DNA of 64,000 bases from Tomocerus qinae (GCA_020055645.1 CM034546.1:128981875-129045874); one strand, 5' to 3'; counted from the first letter of the stretch, positions 32,291 to 44,530 are shown. Notes: a model not told the origin generated them from the sequence alone. Made by a program: numbers and translations.

Positions 32291-32979
32291 CAGTAAACTT
32301 GCAGTATGTAAAATAGCTAGTCAGTCATAAGTAACGGATTCCAATGCCTTGATTCCAAAATAGTACCCTGGTAAATGGCCTGGGTAAGTTGGTAATAACC
32401 CAATTGAATTTTCAATACAAAAGGCTAGACCGTAGTCAAAGTTAGAAATATTTTTGAAATAATTTGAATTACTTCGGTTTTGAAATAACTCACGCAGGCA
32501 TAATATACTATTGGTACAAACCTACAGGCATTTTCTTGGCGATTTCCGATGTCCGCCGTAGATATTTTACTCATTGTACAAAATACCACTTACCAGTGGT
32601 AAGTGGTTTATAATGGTATTTAACGTTAAATACCACTACCTAAAAAGTAGTGTTATAAATGGTAAAATGGTAAAAAATTGTTTCATTTAAATTTCGTGTA
32701 TGAATTTTGAATAAAATTGGGTGCCAAAGTATGAAATAGCTTAGCAGATGATCATTCTTGTCACAAATTGATAAGTGTTCATCAATCAGAGTACGATTTA
32801 ACCAATGGGGGCGATGTTAACCCATGCCGATGGAGAAAATAATTGCAATTAAAATAGCACCAATTTTAAATGGGCGATACCAAATACAATCTTTTTTCTT
32901 CATTTATTATAACTTTTGGTGCGTAATCACATACTATAATGCAGTAAAAATAAATATAGTAAAATACAGTAAAAATATA

Positions 32980-34505
32980 TATTGTTTCGCTTTAACTTCT
33001 AACACAATGGATACAATGGAAACAATGAAACACCATCACTAATTGGATATTTTGTATTTTGTTGCTAATTGCTTTTTAATTGCCTTTCCTCGACGCTCGG
33101 CGAAGTGAATGCAGTAGTGAATGTGTTGTAGACAGCAGCTCGATGGCGGGGACAATAAAACTGGCGAAGTTGTATCTTCAATATACCGAACCCAGATTAT
33201 AATACACAATCTCACACGCAAAGTACCAGTAATAAACAACATATTAAGAAGCTTACCACGCATGCCTACATACCAACCACAACCACATAGACCTTGCTAA
33301 ATGTATGTTAAATAAATAATGTTTTACATCTGGCTTTATTCCTCCCGAAGGATAAGTCCGATTTTATAGAATTTAAATATTTGGAATCCTGGAGTACCGA
33401 GGAACGCATATTTTTTAAACATTTAAAACAATGGTATGAAAAATCCAGCAACCCTCGAGTGTTTCTCCATAGTCCAGGATTCCAAATATTTATATTTGAG
33501 TTCCATAAAATCGGACTTATCCTTTGGGAGGAATAAAACCAGATGTAAAACATTATTTAACATACATTTAGCAAGGTCTATGTGGTTGTTGTTGGTATGC
33601 AGGCATGCGTGGTAAGATTCTTAATATGTTGTTTATTACTGGTACTTTGCGTGTGAGATTGAGTAGTATGAATAAGAATAAGTATTTACTACAAAGTAAA
33701 AAGTAGAAGTAAAAGGTCTAGATTTGAAGTAAAAGGTAGAAGCAAAAGCATTTGCTTAAAATCGAATGAATAAAAGAAAACTTTTACTGTCAAGCAAATA
33801 CTTAGCAATTGTAGTATTTACTTCTCATTTTGTACAGAACAAAATTTGGTTACTATGACTCAGCCAATCAGAGACCAGCAACGAATCACAATTAATTATA
33901 CTTCAATTCACAAATGTAATTTCGTGGTCATGGATATAAGTAACCGGTCAGAGTTATCTATGAGTTACTTTAAAAAATTAATCGTGAATCATATTAATCC
34001 TACTCTTTTGCGTGGGGAAGTAAAAGGTGAAGTTGCTATCGGAAAAGCTTCAAATTTTTGAAGCAAATACTCAAAGTAGAAGTAAATTCAAGATGTTATT
34101 CATACCAAAATGTAGTATTTACTTCTAACTGTAGTAAATGCTTCATGAAAATTAGAAAATACTTTTACTCCTAGGTTAAGCATAAGCAAAAGTAATTGCT
34201 AATATTTTTCTTTTCATACCAAAGGAACCTTTTACTTCAAAAACTTAAAGTAAAAGCATAAGGTAGACCTTACTCATTGTGTATTATAATCTGGGTTCGG
34301 TATATTGAAGATACAACTTCGCCAGTTTTATTATCCCCGCCATCGAGCTGCTGTCTACAACACATTCACTACTGCATTCGCTTCGCCGAGGAGAGGCAAT
34401 TAAAAAGCAATTAGCAACACAATACAAAATATCCAATTAGTGATGGTGTTTCATTGTTTCCATTGTATCCATTGTGTCAGAAGTTAGACCGAAACAATAA
34501 AAAAT
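32980..34505. mobile_element. Inverted-repeat element nested in the hAT copy
   Basis: About 230 bp at 32980-33210 (starting TTGTTTCG, with AACACAATGGATACAATGG) recurs inverted at 34270-34505. Between them lie a second palindrome (33208-33660) and a stretch rich in AGTAAAAG-type words on both strands (33660-34265). No coding is convincing. Target duplication not identified. Confidence 0.6.
33208..33660. mobile_element. Inner palindrome, ~453 bp
   Basis: The left end AATCTCACACGCAAAGTACC is the exact inverse of the right end GGTACTTTGCGTGTGAGATT. Arms of about 200 bp, with a small length difference, surround a loop near 33405-33465. It is placed at the inner edge of the outer palindrome's left arm, so it looks like an insertion within it. 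Confidence 0.7.
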
Positions 34506-34731
34506 ATGATTAATTTAATTGATTAAAGGGCTAATTGGAAATATTTTATAGAAAATAAAGTTTTAAAACTTATATTTTAGGAAGTCTAATGTATCTGTAC
34601 CCAGCTGATCTAATCAATCGCTAAAATTTACCATTTTTACCATTAAATGCATTTTTACCATTAAGTGCATTTTTACCACTGTGATGGTAAAAAAGGCTAA
34701 AAAGTCGTAAATTTTGTACACTGATTTTACT

Positions 34732-35619
34732 ATTGGATAACTTCATACAGAAAAAATTATCTAGATTGGAAATGTTTGCTAACTCAAATTTCGAGTTTCA
34801 AAAAAAATTATAACACTATGTAACTATTTTAAGGCTCGCTTTATTAGGTCTATTCAAGATACACAACACTTCGTGAATTATATTCACGACTTATTATGGA
34901 ATAAGATAATGGTCTCAACGTAGCCTTAAAAACATTTAATAAAAAACAAGTTGGACTTTTGAGGTTTATAATCAATCTTTTAAAAATAAATTTCAATTTT
35001 CTGACCCGTCATATAAAAATTTGAAACTTTCGTAATTTAAAACTCCATTTAAACGGTAGAATTTTTTTGTGCTGCTGTAAGTTATAAATTCGAAATTATG
35101 ATTTTTAGACAAATATAAGTGAAGCGACTCGAAGTTACAATCTTCAGAATAATTTTAATTTATGGATTAATGTAATCTTTATAACATTCATAGTTTTTCT
35201 GGATTGGTAGATTATTAGAGTATTATGACTGTTGTTAGTTGTCCGGTAGGGGCACGGAGGAACATGTAATATATAGGGTAAAACCTGGCGAGTTCATTAT
35301 GACTATGACTAATTAAAACTGCATTTTGCTGTGGTTTTCTCCAGCTCAGCGCGTGTTGAAATAACCCCTTTACAACGTGGCAAAATTTGACCACATTGAC
35401 AAAACACTGGATTTTATCCCACTCATGTGGACAAAATAGTGGGAATTCGGGTTGATTTTCATGACATCCAGAGCAATCGACCCGAAAATCTAAAGAAAAT
35501 TCGCCAAAAAAACGTGACGAAATCCAACTGCTTTGTTACATCGGTGAATGACGCCATGTTGTATGGGGGAAGAGGGAAGGGAGTCATGTCAAGTCGCATT
35601 GGTTTTCCTTATACAATGC
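34732..35619. other. Non-coding AT-rich DNA
   Basis: No frame, repeat end or RNA gene recognised. Confidence 0.4.
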
Positions 35620-35775
35620 CATTGTAAAGAAAATTTTCCTTATCCTCTTTATCAGTTGTCGGTTACCTTCTATCTTAGAATTCGGCAATTTTGTTTTTTA
35701 AATTATTTAATTTCATATAGCAACGAAAATAAAATTGAAAGTTAGACTTCTACATCTCACAGCTTCAATTATTTG
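35620..35775. repeat. Right arm of the 3.6-kb inverted pair
   Basis: Inverse of 32143-32290; ends ACATCTCACAGCTTCAATTA. See the left arm for details. Confidence 0.6.
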
Positions 35776-36446
35776 ACAGATATTCAAAGATGAAAACTGA
35801 AGAATCAAAAAATCTATTTCTGTTTCACCTCATGTTTATTGAAACTAAACTGTTCGTTTCTCGCAGCCCCATCAACCGAGCAGGTGTAGATAAAGCTGAA
35901 GGGAAAGAGAACATACGCCACCTATGTGGGCCATGGTCGCATTTACTGTGCGTAGTCACTGTAGCCCCTTATACACGGAGAAGCACGAATGGATAATTGA
36001 ATTTTCTAAATTCATTTAAAAATCGTAGAATCAAAATATCAAAAATCCGCTACTTGAGGACCTCAATATTGGTCCTTAGAAGCTTCAAAAAAATTTGATT
36101 GTGATTGGTTGAAAACTGTAGGAGGAGATAAGTTTGGCAGTTTGAGTTTTTCCCTATCCCTCCCATGTTAAAATTTAATTTTCAAAAAATCATAAAACGA
36201 TTTCTATGAAACCAATAGTTATGAAAATGGTCATTTGAGGTTCTGACTATGAGATAAAAACTCAGTAAAAATTTGAACCTCGTAGCTTGATGCTAAAGGG
36301 TACTTGTGTAGCTATTATTATAATGATTTTGATTTTGTATTCATTTTGGGTGTCAATATTAACCACGGAATTATATAAGTATATAGGCTGGAAGAATAAT
36401 ACTATAGGACAGATAGTGACAGCAAGGAGATCAAAAACGACTGTGC
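35776..36446. other. Non-coding DNA with one minisatellite unit
   Basis: No gene recognised. At 36318-36363 a single GATTTTGTATTCATTTTGGG ... CAATATTAACC unit matches the minisatellite at 30681-30975. Confidence 0.4.
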
Positions 36447-36618
36447 GAAACTGGGAGTTGTTATATGCAATACATGATGAAGCTTGTCAGCTAGATAAAA
36501 ACGGTAGATGGCATATTTACTTAGCAGGCATATGCATACAGCGCAAATATGCCATCTACCGTTTCTATCTAGCTAACAAGATTCAGCATGTATTGCGTAA
36601 CAACTCCCAGTTTCGTCA
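36447..36618. repeat. Long imperfect hairpin
   Basis: CGAAACTGGGAGTTGTTATA through GGTAGATGGCATATTT pairs with AAATATGCCATCTACC through AACAACTCCCAGTTTCG. The arms are about 73 bp with scattered mismatches, and the loop is about 26 bp. It could be a small MITE or a hairpin RNA source; sequence alone cannot tell. Confidence 0.6.
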
Positions 36619-36712
36619 ATGTCGTTCGTGCTCTACAGCTTGTAGTACTCATATTACATGGCTTAGCAGTGGGTTGATATTAACATATTGGATGTTGTAC
36701 TGTTTTAGCTCG

Positions 36713-38112
36713 CCTGATAAGGCAGCTTATAGAATCGCACAGTCCGTCCGTGCGTCCGTCCGTCCGTTTACGCGATAACTTTTAAAGACATTGATGGATT
36801 TCAACTAAACTTGGCAAAAACATTGCCTATGGACCTGTGACAAAGCCTATTGAAAATGTGCCACATTGGTCCACAGGTTGTTGAGGTGACGCGCGCGCAC
36901 TTTGTCTTCATTTTGATAGTCAAAATGAAAACGTGACATTAAATGGACATTAAAAGTTCAAATGTGCTTCCTATGGATTGTTAGGGGATAGTACAAAATA
37001 TTAAATGCCGCTTCGACCAAATTTAAGATTTTATAATAAAGCAAATAAAACTGGAAAATACCTATTATAGGACGGAAATATATCTATTTCGCATTTATAT
37101 GCAAATTGATAGTCAAATTTAGATTTTTTGAATTGATTTTCATTACGGTAGTCAATATTAACCGATTTTGATTTTCTTTTGATTTTGATACTCAATATTA
37201 ATCAACTTTGATTTTTTGTTTATTTTGATACTCAATCTTAACCAATTTTGATTTTCTGTTTATTTTCGTTCAACTATTATTTACTTTGATTTTCTGTCAA
37301 TTTTGATAGTGAACATTATTCAGTGATTTTCTGTTGACTTTGATAGTGAACATTATTCAATGATTTTCTGTTGATTTTGATAATGAACATTATTCTATGA
37401 TTTTCTGTTGATTTTAATAGTGAACATTATTACATGATTTTCTGTTGATTTTGATTGTGAACATTAATCTATCTTGATATTCTGTTGATTTTCATCTTCA
37501 ATCGTAATCTATTTTGAGTTTCTGTTGATTTTTATAGTCAACAATTATCTAATTTGATTTTCTATTGATTTTCATAGTGAACATTATTCTATTTTGATAT
37601 TTTCTGCTTTGTTTTAATGTCAATCTTAATCCATTTTGATTTTCTGTTGATTTTTAGTGTCAATTTTAATCTATTTTGATTTTCTGTTGATTTTCATAGT
37701 TAACATTAAACAATTTTGTTTTTCTGTTCATTTTCATAGTCTACATTAATCAATTTTGATTTTCTGTTGATTTTCATAGTCAGCATTAATCAATTTTGAT
37801 TTTCTGTTGATTTTCATTGTCAATCTTAATCTATTTTGGGTTTCTGTTGATTTTCATAGTCAACAATTATCTATTTTGATTTTCTGTTGATTTTCATAGT
37901 CAACAGAAAGCTGTTTTTTAGAAGCTTTCCATGTTAATCTGCTTTGGTTTTCTGTTGACTTTGATGGTCAACATTCATACAATTTGATTTTGATACTCAA
38001 TATTAACCAATAGATATGAAAATAAACCTATTTCAATTAGTCTACTAAAACTGTGTACACGGTCCCCTTCACTCAGGCGAGCTTCTGTTACGGCTTGCCG
38101 TAGGTTTTATAG
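36713..38112 (+). mobile_element. AGCTCGCCTGA element with ~40-bp minisatellite, copy 1
   Basis: The head TTTTAGCTCGCCTGATAAGG leads to a GTCCGTCCG run, then CGCGATAACTTT. It then runs through a degenerate array of TTTTCTGTTGATTTT / CATAGTCAACATTAATC words (37130-37990). The tail is CTCAGGCGAGCTTCTG then TTACGGCTTGCCGTAGG. The head and tail words AGCTCGCCTGA and TCAGGCGAGCT are inverses, so the ends form a terminal inverted repeat. No coding content. Confidence 0.6.
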
Positions 38113-38492
38113 CCAAAATTACATATTTAAATTTTGTGTTAATTTTGATAGTCAACATTAATATGTATTAAATATGTAATGATTTTGATAGTCAATATTA
38201 ATCTATTTTGATTTTCTGTTGATTTGATAGTCAACATAGCTATAATATAGAATCGCGCGATGACATTTCTCCAGGTCCGTCCCCGCGATAACTCCCCAAA
38301 GAATTGACGGAATTTGACTAAACTTGCCAAAAATATCGCCTATGGGACTATACGATCCCTGTTGAAATTGTCCATTTTATTCTGCTAGCTTTTAAAATTT
38401 AATTTTATCGTCACAATAAACGTTTCCACTTAAAACTAACAACGTTTGAGGGTTTAAATAGACCTTTTTCAATACTAAGAATACTAACACCA
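38113..38492. other. Minisatellite fragment between two elements
   Basis: Holds further GATTTTGATAGTCAACATTAA-type words and, near 38245-38350, a GATAACT...GCCAAAAATATCGCC stretch that echoes the element body. This looks like a third, damaged copy. Confidence 0.45.
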
Positions 38493-39287
38493 TTTTTAGC
38501 TCGCCTGAATAAGGCAGCATATAAAACCGCACAGTCCGTCCGTTCGTCCGTTAGTGAACACGATAACTTTCGAACGCATTAATAGATTTTGACCAAACTT
38601 GGCGAAAACAATGCCTTGGACCACTGACAACCACTATTGAAAATAGGCGACATTAGTCCACGGTTACCAAGATGCCGCGCGCTCACTTTGTCTTCATTTT
38701 GATAGTCAAAGTAGAAGATGGGCATTAAAAATTTCAATTGTGTATCCTAAAAATTGTTAGCATTATAAAATAAAATATTTAATACCGCTTCTAAATGATT
38801 TTAGATTTCATAGTAAAGTAACTACACCCGGAATGTACCGCTTAAAGGATATTTCTTTTGATTTTTGGAGTCAGTATTAACCGACTTTGACTTCCTTTTG
38901 ATTTTGACAGTTAGTATTAATCAATTGATTTTCTTTTAATTTTGATAGTTAACATTAATCTATTTTGATTTTCTGTTTACTTTGGTAGTCAGTATTAATC
39001 TATTTTGATTTTCTGCTGATTTTGATGGTCAGCATTAAACTATTTATTTTCTATTGCTGTTGATAGTCAAATTAATCTATTTTTATTTTCTGTTCATTTT
39101 CATAGTCAACGTTAATCTATTTGGATTTTCCATTGATTTTGATAGCCAACATTCATCTATTTTGATTTTCGTACTCAATATTAACCATAAAATATCAAAA
39201 TTAACCAATTTATATTATTCTAACAAAAATGTGTACACAGTCCCCTTCACTTAGGCGAGCTTTTGTTACGGCTTGCCGTAGGTTTTT
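38493..39287 (+). mobile_element. AGCTCGCCTGA element, copy 2
   Basis: The same head (TTTTTAGCTCGCCTGA), CAGTCCGTCCG run, CACGATAACTTTC, a shorter minisatellite (38860-39190) and the same tail TAGGCGAGCTTTTG then TTACGGCTTGCCGTAGG. Shorter than copy 1, mainly because the minisatellite has fewer units. Confidence 0.6.
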
Positions 39288-40540
39288 AGGAGTAGTTTAG
39301 ATGCGACCTTCTAAGGTAGACCTTTTCACTAAATATTCATTCGTTTACAATTTGTTTGATCATCAATATGGTTATTGATCATGCTTGTTTGAAAATTGGA
39401 CGCAATGTTTGTACGTTTCCGATATAGTGGATGGGCATTCCGCTATAGCGGTTGATGAGATATGAAATTGGTGTCCAATTTTGAAATCAACATACTCAAT
39501 TACATCTAAATCCGCTTTTACAGAATTTAATTACAAAGTATAAAGTTTCTGATATAGTGGATGACCCCATTCCATTCCATTCAACAGAATTTAAAGTTTC
39601 ACATTTCCATTTACCAAAACTTTGAATTTCATAATCAATATTATCTCAATTTATTCGAGCATTGATTATTAACATGAATTCTACTATAAGTAAAATTTGA
39701 GTATTGAAAGTTACAATGGCGTTTTCCATCGTTAGCTAGTCAGTATAAAATATTTAAAATAATATAATACTAAAATCTATTGCTATTATTATTGCATCAA
39801 AAATGTACACAGGTAATTTAATTAGGGGCGCTAATTAAGTTTTAGAGAGAAGCACAGAAATTGCGTGTCTCCTTCAGGAATTCGGAAGTGTACTACTTGC
39901 TAGCATTCAAGTTTGGGTGCTAGGCAAGTGCAGTTGTGTCACATGACACATTCATACATACATAGGTAGGTATAGGCTATAGGGCTATATGCTATGCTAT
40001 ACTACATTTAATACAAGTAGGTAGCACAATGGCGCGTCGTGTATAGCCGTTTGCGACATGCTAGGAAAAGGGTTAGGTTGATAGGAAAGAGTTGCGTTGC
40101 AAGGTAAACCGACAGCATGAAGTGTGGAGTAGCCGACAACAGATTTTAAAGCATAATATTGTATTGTATGTTTTGTGTTACTTGGGTTTATTCATCTACA
40201 TATTATGTTTGGTTATTACTTTATAGCAATGTACTTTATAAATATAAATACAGCGCATAAAAGTATGTTGCTTTACGGGTTGCAAATGGGGTTAAGGTCA
40301 AATAAATGAAAATAGCCGCAACAATTTAATTAAAATTGCAGCATATCTTCTGTTAAATGGCCTTAGCCCCCATTTTCCTTGATAAAAATCAAGGACGGGT
40401 ATTCATGTCATCACTCGTTAGTCGTCATAAAAATCTAAATTCAAAAATAAATAAACACAAAAATTATTGTAGTTTTTGGTAGCAATATAAACAAACAATT
40501 AGTAAAGTAAGGAACATATGTAATAAATAATAAATAGTTA
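39288..40540. other. Non-coding DNA
   Basis: No gene recognised. A stretch near 39950-40010 is rich in TATGCTATGC / CATAGGTAGG simple words. Confidence 0.4.
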
Positions 40541-41607
40541 CAGAGGCGGCTTTCCCAATGGGCAGACTGGGCAGTTGCCCAGGGCCTCGCGCTTTTGGGG
40601 CCTCGCGCAGAGCTTTGACAAAGAAAGAATTTCAACTTCTCTGTGTTAATTTCACTTCAAAAATGCTGGTTTTGCATTTTGGTTTAAGTTATACGTTTTG
40701 TAACAGAATTATTACAGAACCATTTTTAGAATTCAAGGAAGAAATGTATACCGAAAGTAGATATCGCCCAATCCTGTAAAAAGATACTGGTGACACGAAA
40801 GCAGCATCTCTCAGAATTATTATAGAATTACTATATATATTTCAATCCACAAATTTGTAGCAGTTTGCGATACCAAAACTGCGCAATTGCAGTAGATGTA
40901 GACAATTATTTTTCCACTCAAGCAAGTATCCAGAGGGAGGGCCGGGACCCTTCAAGTATCCAGAAAAAGGCAATTTTTTTGTCAAAAAAGGTTAAAAATC
41001 CGAAAAATTTCGCGCGTATGTGCCTTAATTTTATTAATATATTTTCATTTTGGTGGGCTCCCCTTAGTCCAAATTCCTGGATACGTGCTTGTAATTCCAC
41101 TAATAGTTTATTTCAATTTAGAAAGATTCAAAGAAATAAAGAAATTTTTAACAGAGTTTTAGGGTCTTATTTTGAATAAAGGACGTATTGAGGTGGAAAA
41201 CCTTATAGGCTGAAGCCCCACCCCAAAATCCTAGATAAAGATATTTTTTCTTAAAATAGCAAAAAATTGATTAGTTGCCATTTTTAGGCCAGTTTTGACT
41301 AATTTTTGTCCAAAATTGACAAAGCTTTTCGCGCTGCGCGCGAATATATGTAATGGCGATATAAGTATCACATAATACAGTCCCTCCCGAAACTTACTTC
41401 TGTACACATACTTATTTTGTTTTCAATAACATTCAAAAAAATTGAAAATAGCGCGAAAATCCATTTTTCATTTGCCAATTTCATTTAAAAACGGGAAAAG
41501 TTCGTAGATTTGAATTAATATAATAATTTGCTTATATGTGAATTATTATTATGGGGCCTCGCTCGAAAATTTTGCCCAGGGCCTCGCAAATCCTAGAGCC
41601 GCCACTG
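40541..41607. mobile_element. hAT non-autonomous element (family A), copy 3, inverted
   Basis: 1067 bp, the reverse complement of the copies at 5619 and 15629. It has its own 8-bp duplication AATAGTTA (40533-40540, 41608-41615). It is very similar to the others, with only a few base changes by eye, which shows recent dispersal. Confidence 0.88.
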
Positions 41608-41644
41608 AATAGTTACATTCCACGAACGCATTTACACTACACAC

Positions 41645-41790
41645 ATCTGGGAAAGAATTTTCGTCTTCACACAGCAGGGACAGAATTATCGTCTTCACAA
41701 ATCAGGGACAGAATTATCGTCTTCACACATCAGGGACAGAATTATCGTCTTCACACATCTGGGAGCGAATTTTCGTCTTCACATTGCAGT
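41645..41790. repeat. 28-bp tandem repeat at the Transib 3' end
   Basis: TCGTCTTCAC recurs exactly every 28 bp at 41661, 41689, 41717, 41745 and 41773. The units contain ACAGAATTA or AAAGAATTT. On the minus strand the first unit is the last codons of the Transib transposase (CEDENSLPDV and stop), so the array grew from the gene's 3' end. Confidence 0.8.
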
Positions 41791-43946
41791 TGCAATTCAT
41801 CTAATCCAAACACATGAATTTCTTCATCCACTTCTTCATCTACTTCCGTTGGATCCGGAAATAGTGTTCTGGCTCGGCATGGAACGTCCAATAAATATAA
41901 TACTTCATCAGGAATTTCTTTGTTTTTTTGAGTACTCATGCGTTGTGGAAGATATATAGAAGATATTAAAGGATCGGAAGTGTCCAAGGCTCTACAAAAT
42001 ACATCTCTAAGGTTGTCAATTCTGCTCGTTTTTCTTGCGTTAAATAATCTATATCTTCTGTAGTATTTATTTCTGGATTCGCCTGCATCCTCCCTCACCC
42101 ATAGTCCCCAAAGGAAGAACACTATTTTTAATGATGTCCCTTCCATGCACTAAGATTTTATGAAGGGTTACAGGAAAATAGTACCAATTATAACCGGATT
42201 CGTTGATGTAATAATGAAGAAATGATTTACAAAATTCGTCAAATCTGTCTGCATTTATTGGTCTGTGTATAGATAGGGTCAGCAATAGCGTTCTTATATC
42301 TTTCACTAGTCTTACATCGAGACCCAAAATGTTTGCAAACTTTTTGTATTCATGAAATGCTCTGCGAGCCGTATTGCCATCATTAGAGTTACCACTGCCC
42401 CCGGAAGTTGGGTAGTCAACTCTCAATCCCATTTCATCAAATAATATTTTCTGAATGTTTTTCTTTCGATCGGCATATTCCGATTTATTCCAGCTTCATT
42501 TTTTAATTTCACTTTTGTATGACACGTGTAAACAAAACTCGAAACACCGAATCCATGCATGAAGGGGGCTAATTCATATTTTACTTGACTCAGGAGATGC
42601 AATAAATTTGTAAGTCCCAAGATATTCTGCTACATTAAAATCCCCTGGAGTACTTTTGCAGAGTGGGCAGGTCATGCTTGATGGAGTTCTCAAAACAACA
42701 CTTAGAACCTTTCCATCAATTATTGTCATATATAGCGAGTAATTTACCCGCAGTATACATTTATCATTTATTTGCATGTCAATGTGTTTTAACTGACTTA
42801 TTTGGTAATCCATTGATGCTGCTTCATTCAATATAACTTTATCGGTCTCCTTAACAAATTCGATCTTTACAGGACGGCAATATCTTATCGACTGTGGGGT
42901 TTTATTTTCCCAACACACAATTTTTCTGTTCGTATGTTTTTGTTGCAAAACTAGCGGAATTATTGAGGTAGTAAAAAGGCTGGAATCTGTTGATGGATTA
43001 AGATGGTTGGAATCTTTGTACTGTTGCTTATACTGAGAATGTCCAGAACTACCGTCCATCCCCCAAGTACAAACTAACTTACATTCCATAGCTGTTATTT
43101 GATTGTTTGCCATTTCATTAGCAATAGTGTTTTTACTGCATTCAATAATTCTGTTAACTGTGTCGTCTAATAATTGCTGCAACGAAACAACTGCAACATT
43201 TTCAGTAACTCTTATTGCATTTGACGGAGGACGACATTTTGGCTTTTCTTCTGTTATTTTTTTGTAATTAGGAAACATATCACTACCAAACTTTTACAGA
43301 ATTGTTTGATTTTTGTATACACAGCTTTTGACATACCAGTTTCTAATACCAAAGATAGAGCATCAGCAGGAGAAAACTGTCTAGGTTTAACAATTGGAGT
43401 GTGAATTCTTTTTAAAATTTTGTTTGCGCGGGTTGGGGTTTCCATAGATTCTTTAATAATTCTTCCAATTGCTTCCTTATTTGGCGTATTTTTGGCAACC
43501 CTGGCAGCAGCCTTCAAAATTTGCTCCAATGGCAAGTGTTCCAATAGCTTTACTAAATGTGTTACATTCCTTGTTTGCTGTCTCCCACTTTTTGCATACC
43601 ACGGTTTAGGTTTTTGTTTAGGTTTTTTTGTGATATCATTAATTGAAGATACAATCCTTTTTATTTGTATTTTTGTGTTTAGCCAATTTTCATGAATGTT
43701 TTGAAATCTTTCCCAAGATGTTCTGCTTGTTTTATACTTTTTCATAAATGTTGCCTTGATTCCTTTTACTACTTTGGCTATTTCTGCACACTTACTCTCC
43801 TTAATCCCGCTTTCCAATACTGATGTTATTTTAGCAAAGCACAGAGCAAATTCATTTTTAACACATTTATGACCGGCACGAAAAATATCCACTAAGTCTT
43901 GACACGTCAAGTTTATAGTAACTTCCTCAAAAATAGTCTCGGCCAT
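41751..43946 (-). pseudogene. Transib transposase, broken copy
   Basis: Transib is the DNA transposon superfamily related to RAG1. The start MAETIFEEVTIN at 43946 is chosen over an upstream ATG because the extra 60 residues look like leader. The catalytic parts are present: DGSSGHSQYKQ with the first Asp, MTIIDGKVLSVV with the second, TCPLCKSTPGDF zinc residues, GNSNDGNTARRAF, and EDAGESRNKYYRRYRLFNARKTSR with the Glu. The reading moves between frames near 43300, 42600, 42470 and 42090, so there are at least four frameshifts; the first fits a one-base loss in a T run. CACAGTG-type ends were not found. Confidence 0.85.
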
Positions 43947-44389
43947 TTTAACAACGACTAAAATAAATAACAGCAGAAATTTTAATAAAACATACTTGAA
44001 AACTGGCTTTAGACAACCTACCCTGAAGCTATATAGTGACTTGTATGAGACTCTGTCAATATCAAAATTCGGGCAATACACTACGACAGAAACAGATTGG
44101 CACCTTTTATTACACTCGGTAACCAAACTGTCCTGCTTTTGACGTAGTGATGTACCGTCCTTAAGATACAGACAGATTTAACGCCTCAAGTCAGCAACAT
44201 TTGTCAAAAATTGCACTACACAAAACACAGTTTGCCAAACGCCACAAGTTAAACAGGTATTAAAATTCCTACTGTTAAATAATTATAAAACTTATTTAGT
44301 TGTGAACTCCACAAACGTCAAGCAGTAAATAAATTTGTGGTCGTTACTTTTAGCAAATATTGGAAAGGTAATAATGTAAAGTGTGTAAA
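43947..44389. other. Upstream flank of the Transib copy
   Basis: No other gene. The Transib terminal repeat should lie here but no clear one is seen. Confidence 0.4.
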
Positions 44390-44530
44390 TATGTATAGTG
44401 ATATATATAGTAATAGCTATAGTATAGTAATAGCAATAGTAATAGCAATAGTAATAGTAATAGCAATAGTAATAGTAATAGCAATAGTAATAGTAATAGC
44501 AATAGTAATAGCAATAGTAATAGCAACAGT
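44390..44530. repeat. Trinucleotide-like microsatellite
   Basis: Runs of AGTAATAGCAAT in changing order. Frames on both strands are open for this reason only. Confidence 0.85.

Larger units (their letters stand above)
32572..34723. mobile_element. hAT MITE (family C), copy with 1.8 kb inside
   Basis: The ends are CATTGTACAAAATACC (left) and AATTTTGTACACTG (right), with the exact 8-bp duplication ATTTTACT on both sides (32564-32571, 34724-34731). The first 185 bp and last 165 bp match the two halves of the 347-bp copy at 51881-52227. The middle 1.8 kb is extra and holds nested palindromes. The extra part is either later insertions or the remains of a longer parent. Confidence 0.75.

Noticed and set aside
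36700-36780. GTCCGTCCG run as a simple microsatellite
   Set aside because: The run sits at a fixed place after the AGCTCGCCTGA head in two copies, so it belongs to that element.
40558-41179. Conserved small frames in the three family A hAT copies (also 6064-6694 and 16057-16705)
   Set aside because: The copies are nearly identical at the DNA level, frames exist on both strands, and one differs by a single-base indel; no transposase motif.
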